Source: Seiridium cupressi
Taxonomy: Eukaryota; Ascomycota; Sordariomycetes; Amphisphaeriales; Sporocadaceae
Assembly (NCBI GenBank): GCA_036674765.1
Contig: JARVKI010000005.1
Coordinates: 1-64,000 of the forward strand
Length of the DNA stretch: 64,000 nucleotides
Direction of reading: 5' to 3'
The notes under the pieces were generated by a model. It had not been told where the DNA came from and did not search any database. It worked only from the letters and a program-made list of their open reading frames with translations. Within the stretch, counting starts at the first letter, position 1, and each line of letters opens with the position of its first letter. This document shows positions 24,080 through 34,834 of the stretch, in pieces. The translations under genes and the position numbers were made by a program.

Positions 24080-27000
24080 CTAATCTTGAACGCGTGACGG
24101 GCTCAATGTCTCCTTTCCTTTGCCCTTTCTATTCTTTTGGGTCTTCTCGTTCACCCCACTCGCTTCGTCAATTTGATCCTTGCTGCCACCATAATACCCA
24201 CCACTTGCGACCCTTAGGAAACTAGAACTCTTTTCCTTGTAGAAGTTCACAATGTTCTTAACCTGGCCCGGTCTATTCGGCCTCGGCGCTACCAAATCAC
24301 CAGATGATAATCTCGCTTCGCGCACCATGAAACCGCTGTCTGTTTGTTTGCCCCATTTGCTCTCCTTCGTTTTCGCGCTTTCTGCTGCATTAGAAGCTGC
24401 GCGTTCGGCGGATTTATATCCCTCTTGTTTTCGCTGAGCGATTCTCCTCTTGCGCTCCTCTCTCTTGTGCTGCTTCTCCAGCTTCTTTTCCTGCTTGCGT
24501 CTCTCACGATTCTGCTGCGCGCCTCGCTTACGGATTTCGTCAGGGGGTGGAAGCGACACTGGGTGACTCACGCCGCTTTCGTGGTTGGTAGCACGCGTGA
24601 ATTCATTGTTTTTGCCTTCTCGTTTGCTACTTCTTGCTCCATCACCTGCATTGGAGAAAACGTCGGCGTCAGGAACATGAGGAATAGACTGGTTTGCACC
24701 ATCTAAGCTGAATATATGATTGTTCGTTCCACTACTGGAGAAGCGGTGCATAAAGGGGACACTTTTGCGAGCAGGAAGCAAAGGGAAAATAGTGTGGTAG
24801 GGCGGTGTGCGGCCGTGGTCCATGCTGGTGGACGACTCTTGGTATGAAGAATGATAGTGCTCTTGACTGTGGCTGCCATCAAATGACTGTGTAAGTGACT
24901 GAGAAATACGCCGCCATACATTGCGTACAGCGCGTCGATTTTCTGTTGCATTTGGCGCTGCTGAAATAGGTAGGTCCTTCTTCGAAACTAGGGTGGCTGC
25001 TAATGGTGAAGTTTTGAGCCCGGTATCATCTGATTGGGAACGACTGTGTAGATGCTCGAAGTGGTTGATGCGATCCTTGAGAGGAGATTCGTAAGCAGCA
25101 GGCGGAGGTGTGTCCGCCACAGGTTGTTCCAGTTCCTTTCGTGTGTGAGAAGATGGCAATGATTCCAGCTGGCCTTGACCATCCACGAAAGTGCAAGTGA
25201 AATCATTGACACTGATCTCAGTTGTAAGCGCGGGCGGAGTAGCAGCCTCCTGTGAAGTGGGCGTTGATACAAGCGACATTGACGGCGCGGAGAGTTCGTC
25301 CTGCTGGGGGCTTGGGCATTTAGTCTCGATATCCGGAAGTGTATGTCGTTGACGACGAGTGAACGATATGAACGACCGCGGAGAGGATCGATCGAAGAGC
25401 CTACGAAGGTCCGCGACCTTGCTGTTTCGGTGGACCGGCTCGGTATGATTTTTGGGTGAGACACAAACCTCGCTTGGGAACGACAGGTCTGTTTGTGTCC
25501 CGAAGTCTTTGCTGCGACGACTTGATGTCAAAGTATTAACGCTTGCCAGGTGCGGCTTTTCGCGGGGCCGCCCAGGGGAAGATTCTTCGCTCTCGCTTCC
25601 TGCTCCAGATCCACACAATAGTAGGGGACGGATCGGACTTGAGTGTGGAAATTCCTTCCACTCCTTCTCCAAATCGCCACGAGTAGGCACAGGACCACCA
25701 CTGTTCCATGTAGCAGCCAAGGGATCGGTAGGCTTGGAATTTGGAGAGATGGGCGCGTCAAACGTTCTGGACTGCATCATCAAGGCAACTTGCGATCGCG
25801 AGCTGTTGCTCCTTGGTAAAAAGGTCGGCGTTCGTCTGACTGGATTAGGCTCTGGGCCCTTGTGTGGTAGGTGCTCCGATTTGGAGGAATGTAGGTTATT
25901 CCCGACCGTCTTCGAAGCGCCCGCGAAATCTGCTGCAACGTTGGAAATCGCACTCGCTCGTGAAAAGGAAGGTTTAACCAATTCATCTTCTGTCCCAGCG
26001 TCTTCCAAACGACTAGTATTCCCACGAACCAACTGGCTTCTGGAAGCAAAGATGCTCTCTGTGGGCATCCGTGGTGCCACTGTATGGTCGTCTGCCCCTG
26101 GCTGTCCAGGAACTTGCTCGAACGATCTTCGCATGCCAGCGACACTCGCCGCGTACCGCTCTATCGGTTCGCGAAAGGCATTCTGTTCTTTGATGTTATA
26201 AGACTGATCAGCTTCTGACAGTAGTGGGTGGGATTTTTGTGGCGTGGAGTACAATGAGCGTGATCCACTGATATTCGTCAGAGCATAGTTCGTCTTCTCG
26301 ACAGAAGGTATAGTCTTCAGCGACTTTGATATTGGCAGTCGTTTGGGAGAATTGCTCGAGGCTTGCCGACTTGGCGAATGCATTTGAAAGGCATTCGGGT
26401 CTAGAATGGATTTAGGAGACTTGAAAGGTGAATCTGCGAAACATTAATGTTGGACATCGCCGAAATTCTGTCTCCCAGACTAACTTACATCCGCCATCGT
26501 CGAGCATTTGCTTCTTGCCCAAGGCAAATTTTGGATCCTATCCAATTCTTTTGGCATAGGGAGAAGCTGTTTCACCAGAAGGCAGAGCATCAGGTGGAGT
26601 AGTGTCTGCTTGAACTGTCAACGTGAGTGGTGATTGTCTACCACTTGATGTCTGTGGAGTCTCTTTGGCCACGGTGGTTTCCATACGAGTGTTCATAGGT
26701 GGGTGTGATACCCAAGCTGTTGGTTCAGAGGGTTTCACTCGTCTGGGTGGTTGATTGACTGATTCAACAGAAGCACTAGACTTCCCGACAGATGATAATA
26801 GTTGTTGCAGTGATTCCCGCGACTTTGTCCTTCGAGCTGGCGCAGGCTTAGCAATTACATTGACTCCAATCTCTTGCTTGCTCTTGGAAAGCCTAGGAAT
26901 TCGCGAGACTACGGTATCTGCGTTGTTGACTGCGTCTAGTGTTTCGAATTTGGAGACCAGAGAGCCAAGTTTTGAGGATTGACTGTGAGATCGAGTGGGT

Positions 27001-27245
27001 GGTCCTCCCACCACCCGTTGTACTGGAGAATCATGCTCGTGTGCCCCAGCATTGTTATGGTGCGTGTCTGCTGATGACCGAGAAAATGCAGTTTTGTCGT
27101 GTAAGGTAGCGCCAAGACCAGACTTGGACTTAGTACGAGGAAGTCGAAGTGGCTGAGGGCGCAGGTCCGGGGTCGGACTGTCGAACCGGACGGGAGAGCT
27201 CGGAACGGAGCTTGGTGCTGTTGTTGTCGAAGCCATGGAACCCAA
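24080..27245 (-). CDS. large disordered basic protein, one in-frame stop codon
   Basis: Two exons, 27245-26489 and 26433-24080, joined by a 56-bp intron (GTAAGT donor), would encode about 1036 codons. The reading is interrupted once, by TAG at 26538-26540, between PYAKRIG and DPKFALGKKQMLDDGG. Coding signal continues smoothly on both sides and into exon 2 (YSPFKSPKSILDPNAF), so the stop looks like a point change in an otherwise intact gene, or a base-call error. The protein is Ser/Pro/Thr-rich, with a strongly charged coiled segment (RERRKQEKKLEKQHKREERK) near the C-terminus and no membrane segment. I recognise no catalytic domain. If the stop is real, the product is a 235-residue fragment. 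Confidence 0.7.
26538..26540 (-). other. in-frame TAG inside coding sequence
   Basis: Single TAG codon with flanking codons GGA and GAT on the minus strand. There are no frameshifts around it. Position 236 of the encoded protein. Confidence 0.75.
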
Positions 27246-28014
27246 TCAGATATACGATGTTGCGGAGTCCAAGAAGCCAAGAGAAATCATCCGGAACAAA
27301 AAAGAAGATTGACGCTGAGCAATTTAATTCATGGTGTTGATCCAGAAAGCCAGTAGAAATGGGCTCGTCCAACTTGGTGATGAATAGGTGGTAAAGGTCT
27401 GGCAGAGAAGTCAATGGCTCCTTACCCCTGTGGATGACCACAGCTCAGTCTAACATGATTGCGTCAACCTGCGCCTTCTCATCTCGAAGAAGTCAAGTCC
27501 ACGTTATAGAAAGCTAGGCTAATGAGTTCAAGGTCACATATGACATCTGAAACAAGAAATCTGAAGGAAGCTACGGTTATTGGAAGGCACTCCCGCAGGT
27601 GTCTTGTGTATAAGACTTGTGGCTTCATTGCAAGATTCCAGTTACCACCATTAAATTCTTGGACATGTGGCTGGCTTTTTTGAGTACAGGCGAACAACCG
27701 TATTGGTATTCGCTAGTATGCCGTGCAATGAATCAAATATACTATAATCATGGCTTATACACAGCGAGGCGCTGAAATGGTGGTAACTTTGCATTGAGGA
27801 TCCTTGCTGGAGAGATCTGCCTAGAGCTGACTGCCTCGCGCAAAAGACCCCGGGTTCGAGTACTTCAATATGGTATTTGGTGCCATTGACTGGTTTTGTA
27901 TCGTCGAACAGTCCGCCCTGACACTTCATGCAATACTGCCCAGGTAGTCATCATGGGAGATGGCTTGTGTTCTGTTTGCATGGCGCATCAAACTTGGCGC
28001 AATGACTATGGAAA
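27246..28014. other. intergenic, promoter side of the 24-27 kb gene
   Basis: No supported gene. A GGGTTCGAGTAC string near 27850 recalls a tRNA B box, but no arms pair. Confidence 0.5.
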
Positions 28015-29817
28015 TCAAGCGGCCAAGCCCATGCCACGTCCAATCTTCTTAGCCAACGCCTTCTTAAGGTACCACTCTCTAGCCAGGCTTCGTGTAGTCT
28101 TTGCGAACACAGCTGGCGCTATCCTGCCCCTTTCAACAGCACGTCCGAGGATAAAGATGGCGTCCCCTAGCGCCCGCTCCTCAGCTACTACGTCATATAA
28201 CTGGTTGGCCACCACCGTAGGTGCGACGAGAAGCTCATCAATACCTGGCGGCGCTTGTCTTCTGCTGTTGGCTATCACAGCATCAGCTTCCTTCAGTGAC
28301 GACTGTAAGTCGGACGTGTTTGAGCTTAGGACAGCTGACAAAGACCCTAGCGAGTTCGTGTCGGATTGAATGTTTTGAACCGCACCAAGCATGGCATTCC
28401 TCTGAGCGTTCAAGCCTACCAGGGAGGAATCATTCTGCTGCCGTGCGCGCATTCGGTGCTGATACAGTGTCGCAGCAAGCTGATGGAGCAGCGCATCTTT
28501 CTCCGGATTAGGAGGAATGGGGGGCGGCGGTAAGTTGGAAGGTGAAGGGAGTGCCAACGTCAACGGTTCATCCATAATATCAGGTGGTGGAGGGGGTTTG
28601 GCCTGCGGTAGTATCGGAACCTGCTGAAACTGTGGCTGGTGTGGAGGAGGAGGCGGCGGCTGTTGTTGCTGCTGCTGCCAGTTCGCCGGCGGGCCACCGT
28701 AGGATGCCCTGGAGTCATGGTATGATGTCGCTGGCGAGACGACCGCCGAGGAATGATGGTCTTGTGGTGGGTAACCGACTTGGCTATTACTGCCCTGCGC
28801 GAACCCAGTCTGCCGCGGCTGTGGTTGATGTTGATGTTGGTACTGGAGCACTGGCGGCGACTGTCTATATTCCTGGGCAAGTGGTCGCGGTGCTTGTTGT
28901 GGCCCAGAAGCCTGGGTAGGGAGAGGGGGAGCACTATCATATCTTGATGACCGATGGGACTGCTGCTGTTGCGTGCCATATTGGCTCTGTGGTCGTTGTA
29001 TACCGGGAGGAAGCGGTGGTAGTGGAGGTCCGTTGTTGGCATTGATGGCCTGGCCTGGTACAACCTGCGGAGCGTCGCTTCCCTTCGGGGGAGGTGGAGG
29101 TGGTCGACCTTCGAGGGAATTAGGAGACTGCGTCTGTGAGGTCGTTCCCGAGATCTCGTGAAGAATTGGAGGGATTGGGGGAGGAGTTGGAGTGGGTGTT
29201 GCTTGTTGCTGCGGTGTCGGTCTTGGCTGTTGTCGCGCTATGACGGGAGGTTCTTTGGCAAAGATGTCGCGCAATATCGCAAGAAAGTCAAGCAATGAGG
29301 ACTTCTGTTTGATGTTTAGTATGGCATTCGCAGGTCGCGATTCTCGTAGCTAGTGACCAAGAGCTGTACTCACATCCCAGAACTCGAGCCATCCTGCCAA
29401 GTACGGATGATATATGCGACCCTGAGGATCAACATGCTGTCCTGGCCTGATCATCATGAATTCAGTCGGTGTTACGTATCCGAGAGGGGCCTCTCTTGGG
29501 TATGCGTGAGGAATCCATATTGATATTGGGAACCGGTATGTCTGTCCTCTAAACAACACAGGTATCGTGCCCGACAGATGTACTAGAAGTGCCGAGGCGC
29601 CATTATCGTAGGTATGGACGTCGGTCCGCGGGGACAGGGTCGGATACTGCGAAAGTGCTTGTGCCACATCATTGTATGTTCTTTGGACATCGTGGTATTC
29701 CTGTCAGGTCGTATTAGCCTCTGCCCGGATTCAATGTCATGTTGTTTGAGGATATTGCGATCGTACACTTGTCAGGACGCTGTATAGCCAATTGAGGACA
29801 TGCTGTTGGACAACCAT
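28015..29817 (-). CDS. VPS23: ESCRT-I subunit Vps23/TSG101
   Basis: Sorts ubiquitinated membrane cargo into multivesicular bodies at endosomes. Three exons, 29817-29767, 29700-29374 and 29304-28015, encode 555 residues with all junctions in phase. The N-terminal UEV (inactive E2-like) domain covers about residues 1-145: YHDVQRTYNDVAQAL, VLFRGQTYRFPISIWIPHAYP, the APLGYVTPT block, and a Tyr (IYHPYLAGW) where active E2 enzymes carry the catalytic Cys region. A long Pro/Gln-rich linker follows (about 150-385), then a coiled coil (EKDALLHQLAATLYQHR...) and the C-terminal steadiness box ending VFAKTTRSLAREWYLKKALAKKI. In filamentous fungi the protein also serves the PalF/Rim ambient pH pathway. 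Intact. Confidence 0.95.
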
Positions 29818-30834
29818 TTTCGTGGTTTCCAAGCTATCCGCGCATTAGTCACCTCATATTATGGACAAACAGGTGCGATTTCGAATCCTTGCAATGGGAG
29901 CACATTCGAGTGTGCTCGTGAATGACGGAGAGCGTCAATCATCGAATGGAAGCTGGAGCCTCGTGGCGACGATGCATGTGCCCGCCAAGGCTGCGGCCCA
30001 GCGGTCCACTGGGTTCTAACTAGCCACTAAAGAGGGGCCAATTGGAGCCTGTCGCAGCGGGATAGTGGAAGATTTAGCCCCCGAATTCCCGATAATCTGG
30101 GACCTTGACCTCAGAAACGAGGGATGCGCCACTCAAATTCCATCATCGATGGCGGCACTCTTTGACCCCTCGATCCCAGAACAATTTCGAGCCAAAAGCC
30201 GATGGATGCCGTCCGGTTCAGTGTTCTCTGGGCCTGGAACCAATTATCATGGATATCCCACCCCCCTTGGCAACCTCCTGTAGTCCTACCGTATTTATTC
30301 TTGCATTTTCTCATTTCTCAGCATCGCCAACTCGCGCCACCCTTTCAACCGTCTCACGTGCAGCCAATGTGCTGCTGCAGGCATGTCCCATCATGCGGCT
30401 CTTGCTTGGGGGCTTTAACTAGGCGATTGTCAAAGACAGCCATGGTAGCATGACCCTGTACGACAGGAGCCGACATCGGTGAACCTCGTTTGCTGCCTTT
30501 GGTGGTCATGAGATCTCTTCGTTAACCTCGGCCAAGGTATAGCAGTAGAGACATGCATTCCACTTGAGTACCATTTCCTCTCTATAATGCAAGAAAGATG
30601 CAGTGGCTATCGCGCAATGCGCCGTGTCCAATGAGGGCCTTGGTCCTTGGCTTCTTTAGCCCGTCCCATCCCGAGGTCCCTGCATACATCATGTACTCAT
30701 CGATCGATACTTGCATCCACAAACCGGCGTGCCCACTGAAACGAGACTCTTATGGAAGGTTGGTCCAATTACTAAGATAAAGTAGCCAACTCGTGGTCGA
30801 CTATTGCCGTGCCCTCCGGTCTTTGTCACTCGCC
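29818..30834. other. intergenic, divergent promoter region
   Basis: Lies between VPS23 (minus) and the dioxygenase gene (plus). Open frames here are short and unrecognised. Confidence 0.5.
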
Positions 30835-30842
30835 CATAAAAG
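30835..30842 (+). promoter_or_regulatory. TATA-like box CATAAAAG
   Basis: Located about 250 bp before the dioxygenase start codon and followed by a C/T-rich stretch typical of fungal transcription start regions. Position and sequence are the only evidence. Confidence 0.3.
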
Positions 30843-31092
30843 CCTCTCACACCTCGTTCGCTTGCCCACTTCCTTTCCCATCGTCAACCTTGCAATAGTA
30901 TTCCCTATTGGACTCACATGCCCACGACACAACAGAGATTTCGCACGGCTGAGGAGTATCACAGAACAGAATCTGTATACTCCTTGCGTCAGGACTTCAT
31001 TACTTGAACTCTTACCAATTACTCGCTGCTCGCCAGCAAAATTGTTACCGTCAATCACCTTGACTACTGTCAATCAACAGCCCGTCTGAGGT

Positions 31093-32601
31093 ATGACCGT
31101 CACACACATCACAGACACTACAGACGCAGTTATGATCCCCCCCATCCCTGTTCTTGCCGATTATGGAATCTCGCCAAACCATGGCTTCCTGCCGGATGTC
31201 CTACCCTTGACGAGGCTCCCAGATCCATACTACAACAAGTGGGAGGCTATCGCCACCAATCTTCAGAGTCTGATTCTGAGCAAGCGTCTTCGAGGAGTCA
31301 TTGATCGTCTTCCTGTGCTCTCGACCATCGGTCTGGAACATGATGCAGAATGGCGCAGAGCCTATATGCTTCTCACCTTCTTCGCTCACGGCTACATCTG
31401 GGGAGGTGACAGTCCTCAGGAGCGTGTGCCACCATGTATCTCGGCTCCCTTGCTGAAGATATGTGAGCACCTCGAGGTTCCTCCCGTGTCCACCTATGCG
31501 GCTTCTGTTCTTTGGAACTTCAAGCCACTCTTCGTGGATGAGGGTATCGACGACCTCGACAATCTCGCGACCCTGACCACGTTTACCGGCTCTCTGGACG
31601 AGTCTTGGTTCTACCTCGTCTCCGTCGCCATTGAAGCTCGAGGTGGTCCCATCATCCCGCTCATGCTTGCGGCCGTCGCTGCTGCCCGCGAAGGCGATGC
31701 GGCAACCGTGACACGTTGTCTGCAGAGCTTCGCGGAGCGTTTAGATGATCTGGGCGAATTGCTTCATCGAATGCACGATATGTGCGACCCTAGTTTCTTC
31801 TATCGTCGCATTCGCACTTTCCTCGCAGGTAGCAAGAACATGGCTGAAGCCGGACTACCCAATGGTGTCATTTGGGACGATGGCACTGGCAAGTCCGACT
31901 ATGTTCAGTACTCCGGCCCGAGCAATGCGCAGAGCTCTCTCATTCAGTTCTTCGACATCATATTGGGTATCGAGCATCGCCCCACCGGCGAAAAGGCTGA
32001 TGCCTCCGAGTCGGAGCGTGAGGGACGCATGCGCGCGCCCACTCACAACTTCATCCAGGATATGCGCCGCTATATGCCCGGTCCTCACGCCCGCTTCCTA
32101 AACGACGTCGCTGCTGTCTCCAACATCCGCGAATTTGTCGAGAGTCGTGCCAAGACCAATCGCCCTCTGGCTCTGGCTTATGACGCTTGTTTGGCCATGC
32201 TGCGCTCCTTCCGCGACATCCATATCGCCATCGTCACTCGCTACATTATTCTGCCATCGCGTGAGAACCGAGCCCGCAGCCGCAGCCGCAGCCCCGAGGC
32301 TGTACGCAACCGCCAGAATCTCGCCACTGCATCTAAGAATGCCGCCCATAAGAAGGTCAAGGGGACTGGAGGTACGGCTCTGATCCCGTTCCTGAAGCAG
32401 GCGCGCGACGAAACAGGCGAGCCGGCCATTGAGAGATGGTCACAGCGCTTCATGAGCCGTGCCACTCGCTCGACTGGTCAAAATGATTTCTTCCTCGGTA
32501 AGGCTGAGGAAGAAGAGATCATTGATGAGCCAGTTGTTGAGCATGGGCTGGCTGGTACTTGGACTATCGATGATGATGTTGGTGGAATTTGTCATTACTA
32601 G
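31093..32601 (+). CDS. BNA2: indoleamine 2,3-dioxygenase (tryptophan to N-formylkynurenine)
   Basis: Heme enzyme of the kynurenine pathway, opening the indole ring of tryptophan on the way to NAD. Single exon, 502 residues. Visible family features are the N-terminal YGISPNHGFLPDVLPLTRLPD, LTFFAHGYIWG, FFYRRIRTFLAGS, GIEHRPTG, the MRRYMPGPHARFL block, and the proximal heme ligand His at about residue 377 in SFRDIHIAIVTRYI. A fungal-type insertion with an Arg-Ser repeat (about 392-406) precedes GTGGTALIPFLKQARDET. The C-terminal acidic tail is variable among fungi. Fungi often carry several paralogues (IDO alpha, beta, gamma), and which one this is cannot be told by eye. Intact. Confidence 0.95.
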   Translation: MTVTHITDTTDAVMIPPIPVLADYGISPNHGFLPDVLPLTRLPDPYYNKWEAIATNLQSLILSKRLRGVIDRLPVLSTIGLEHDAEWRRAYMLLTFFAHGYIWGGDSPQERVPPCISAPLLKICEHLEVPPVSTYAASVLWNFKPLFVDEGIDDLDNLATLTTFTGSLDESWFYLVSVAIEARGGPIIPLMLAAVAAAREGDAATVTRCLQSFAERLDDLGELLHRMHDMCDPSFFYRRIRTFLAGSKNMAEAGLPNGVIWDDGTGKSDYVQYSGPSNAQSSLIQFFDIILGIEHRPTGEKADASESEREGRMRAPTHNFIQDMRRYMPGPHARFLNDVAAVSNIREFVESRAKTNRPLALAYDACLAMLRSFRDIHIAIVTRYIILPSRENRARSRSRSPEAVRNRQNLATASKNAAHKKVKGTGGTALIPFLKQARDETGEPAIERWSQRFMSRATRSTGQNDFFLGKAEEEEIIDEPVVEHGLAGTWTIDDDVGGICHY

Positions 32602-33158
32602 TTCGGATGCTTTTGATGCTTAACTGAGTGAGAGATCTTGGATTACTTAGCATTTGATAGTCAATGATATTTGAGATGGCATCATTAATTTCGTCAGAAA
32701 GCGTTATTGAGGCTGGCATGGGTGCTTGTGATACACAAATCATCGTTGATTGAGCAAACACATCCTGTGTCACGTTCTTGATTGGATTTTGGCTGTACTG
32801 TTCCACTGTTCGTGATTCATTAAACGACTAAATGTTTTTGGCGCTGTGAATCCCTCTCGCCCTCTTCCTCGCACAATGTTTGATGCTCACCTAGATGAGT
32901 CAAATTCTCCTACACACACGCATCTTCACCTCTACAAAGTGCAATCTTGAAACCGACTCGTACTCCAGCATTTGACCAAGTCCTCTCGCTTGACTCGCTT
33001 AATCTCCGCAACGTCCATCCTCGTTGGAGCCGTACGCCCAGGTACGTCCTCCTTACTTTCTAGGCCGTTATTGTCATAGCTCAGTTCGGATTAATGACCT
33101 GCTTCCACCCTATCAGCAGGTGGTGCACTTTTATTGCCGCCGGACTACGCATATCGCC
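32602..33158. other. intergenic and possible leader intron
   Basis: Dioxygenase 3' region. From about 33041 a GTACGT...TATCAG stretch could be an intron in the 5' leader of the next small gene. Confidence 0.4.
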
Positions 33159-33326
33159 ATGGATCACGACGGCGCCATCGTGTTGGCATTTGTGGTGACA
33201 GTTTTGGCTGCCATTTTCGTTACGATTGTGATATGGAAAGCGGGAGTGCGCTGTGCTGGCTGGTGGTATAACTGTTGTGAATATGAGGATACTGACTCGG
33301 AAAGATCTACCAGTGCTAGAGCATGA
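33159..33326 (+). CDS. small single-pass membrane protein (55 aa)
   Basis: MDHDGAIVLAFVVTVLAAIF leads into a clear transmembrane helix (residues 6-26), then a Cys/Trp-rich stretch (CAGWWYNCCEYED) and a short Ser/Arg tail. The start at 33159 is preferred over an in-frame ATG at 33024 because the DNA between them looks like a leader intron. No family recognised; the gene could extend by splicing. It lies next to another small membrane protein gene. Confidence 0.4.
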   Translation: MDHDGAIVLAFVVTVLAAIFVTIVIWKAGVRCAGWWYNCCEYEDTDSERSTSARA

Positions 33327-34006
33327 TGATGAGGTCTCGAATGGGGGATTGAGGAGAAAGATAGATGATCTTCGTGGACTTAAGGATCAACGAAAGTTGT
33401 TGACGACGATGTGGATATTTGAGGGGGGTATTTAACGATTCCGATTTTAACTAAAGCTTCATGAATATGTAAATTGATGGTCATTCGCATGGACGACTGA
33501 CCACATATTGATGGGATATTGCCATTTGAAACATGTTACCTTTGTCTGGTAGCAAACGATGCGCTTTCACCTGGGATTCAAACCGGAGAAATGTGTTAGG
33601 TTGCTAAGCCGCTTTCTTTCAGTAGGAAAGAAGTATGGTTCGAACCTAGGCAAGTCAACATCAAGTTCCCCGAAGGATATGATGATGCTGATAGATGTTT
33701 GCGCACCGCAAACAATTTTTTTCTTTTCCACCTACATAAGAATATTGAGTCCACCTTCCACCTCTTCTTCCCATTAGTTTTGCTAGTGTGAAACTGAGCA
33801 AACTCCATACACCTCTTTGGAAACAATCAGATAATCTTCGGCTTATCATCGACCGTCAATCGTGACTCATGCCATGGCGGACTTTCACCTTCAGGATTTC
33901 ACTATTTCTCCTCACTGGCGTCAGAGGGCAGCAGTAAATTCCTACATCCTCAGGAACCAACTACCAACTTCGTCAAACACGCTTCGTCAAATCAACACCT
34001 GATGCA
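33327..34006. other. intergenic, no supported gene
   Basis: Contains repeated TTCGAACC/GGATTCAAACC-like strings near 33577-33650 that resemble tRNA B boxes without pairing arms. Otherwise featureless. Confidence 0.4.
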
Positions 34007-34573
34007 ATGTCTGCACCTTCCTCGGGCTCCTTAGCACCCATGTTTTGTTCTACCACGATGGCACCATCGCCTTCGTCGGCACCGACTCCCTTTATACCAC
34101 ATTCAGCAACGACGTCCACCATGAGCCGGTACAGTGTGACTGTGAACACTGCTGTCAATGCCATAACCACAGGCACCGGCTCGCAGCCCATCAGTGCTTC
34201 TGCGTACCAAAAAGATATGGCCGGTGCTGCCACACCTACAGACACTAGCGACACCCTCATAGAAGTGAAAACTCCACATTTTGAGAAGGCACAGTCCGAC
34301 CTCGAACCTGGCCCGTACGGCCGAGTGGACCCAAAGAGTGGTCTAAATGACTGCGAGATTGCCGGACTTGTTATCGGGTGTATTTTGGTGTTTCTCATTC
34401 TGGTATATTTAGGACTGAAATATATGGTCTTACGAAATGCGAGGGAGCAGATCGACTGGGAGAGGGGCGTGAGAGACCTGGGAGACTGGCTGGATTCGGA
34501 TCGCGATATGGCCAGGGACTGGCGGCACGATTTGAGGAGAGGTTGGCGAGATCATCGACATAGGGTAGATTAA
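34007..34573 (+). CDS. Ser/Thr-rich single-pass membrane protein (188 aa)
   Basis: Single frame of 188 residues. The N-terminal half is Ser/Thr/Pro/Ala-rich and probably extracellular or disordered. A hydrophobic helix (IAGLVIGCILVFLILVYLGL) lies near residues 118-137, followed by a charged tail rich in Arg/Asp/Trp (RDLGDWLDSDRDMARDWRHD). There is no N-terminal signal peptide, so the helix may act as the signal-anchor. No known domain. The organisation resembles fungal hypothetical membrane proteins of unknown role. Confidence 0.55.
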   Translation: MSAPSSGSLAPMFCSTTMAPSPSSAPTPFIPHSATTSTMSRYSVTVNTAVNAITTGTGSQPISASAYQKDMAGAATPTDTSDTLIEVKTPHFEKAQSDLEPGPYGRVDPKSGLNDCEIAGLVIGCILVFLILVYLGLKYMVLRNAREQIDWERGVRDLGDWLDSDRDMARDWRHDLRRGWRDHRHRVD

Positions 34574-34834
34574 GTATTTCAGTTGTTGGAAAGAATTCTG
34601 ATATTGTTATCCAATGCTACTAGGGCGAAGATGAATTCTCTACAACGATGAGCAGAGAGGGAAATACATGCATGTTTAGTAGAAATATTGTTCTTCGCTT
34701 AGGGTTTCGTCTTTTGACCGTATTTCGTCAATACATAGTAAATGGAAGACACAATATCTCGTAAGATGCTATTGACACATATACAATGTACTAGCAGAGT
34801 TCTCTCTTCGACGTATGACTACTAAATGCTGCGT

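Noticed and set aside
27845..27860. GGGTTCGAGTAC, tRNA B-box-like string
   Set aside because: No T-arm or acceptor stem pairs around it and no A box at the right distance.
28560..29063. 167-codon minus-strand frame inside VPS23
   Set aside because: Alternative frame of the Pro/Gln repeat linker of VPS23.
33570..33655. GGATTCAAACC and GGTTCGAACC strings suggesting a tRNA gene
   Set aside because: Neither strand gives a paired T-arm or cloverleaf.
24080..34573. Secondary-metabolite or kynurenine gene cluster around the methyltransferase and dioxygenase
   Set aside because: No polyketide synthase, NRPS, terpene cyclase, transporter or pathway regulator nearby; neighbours are housekeeping genes.
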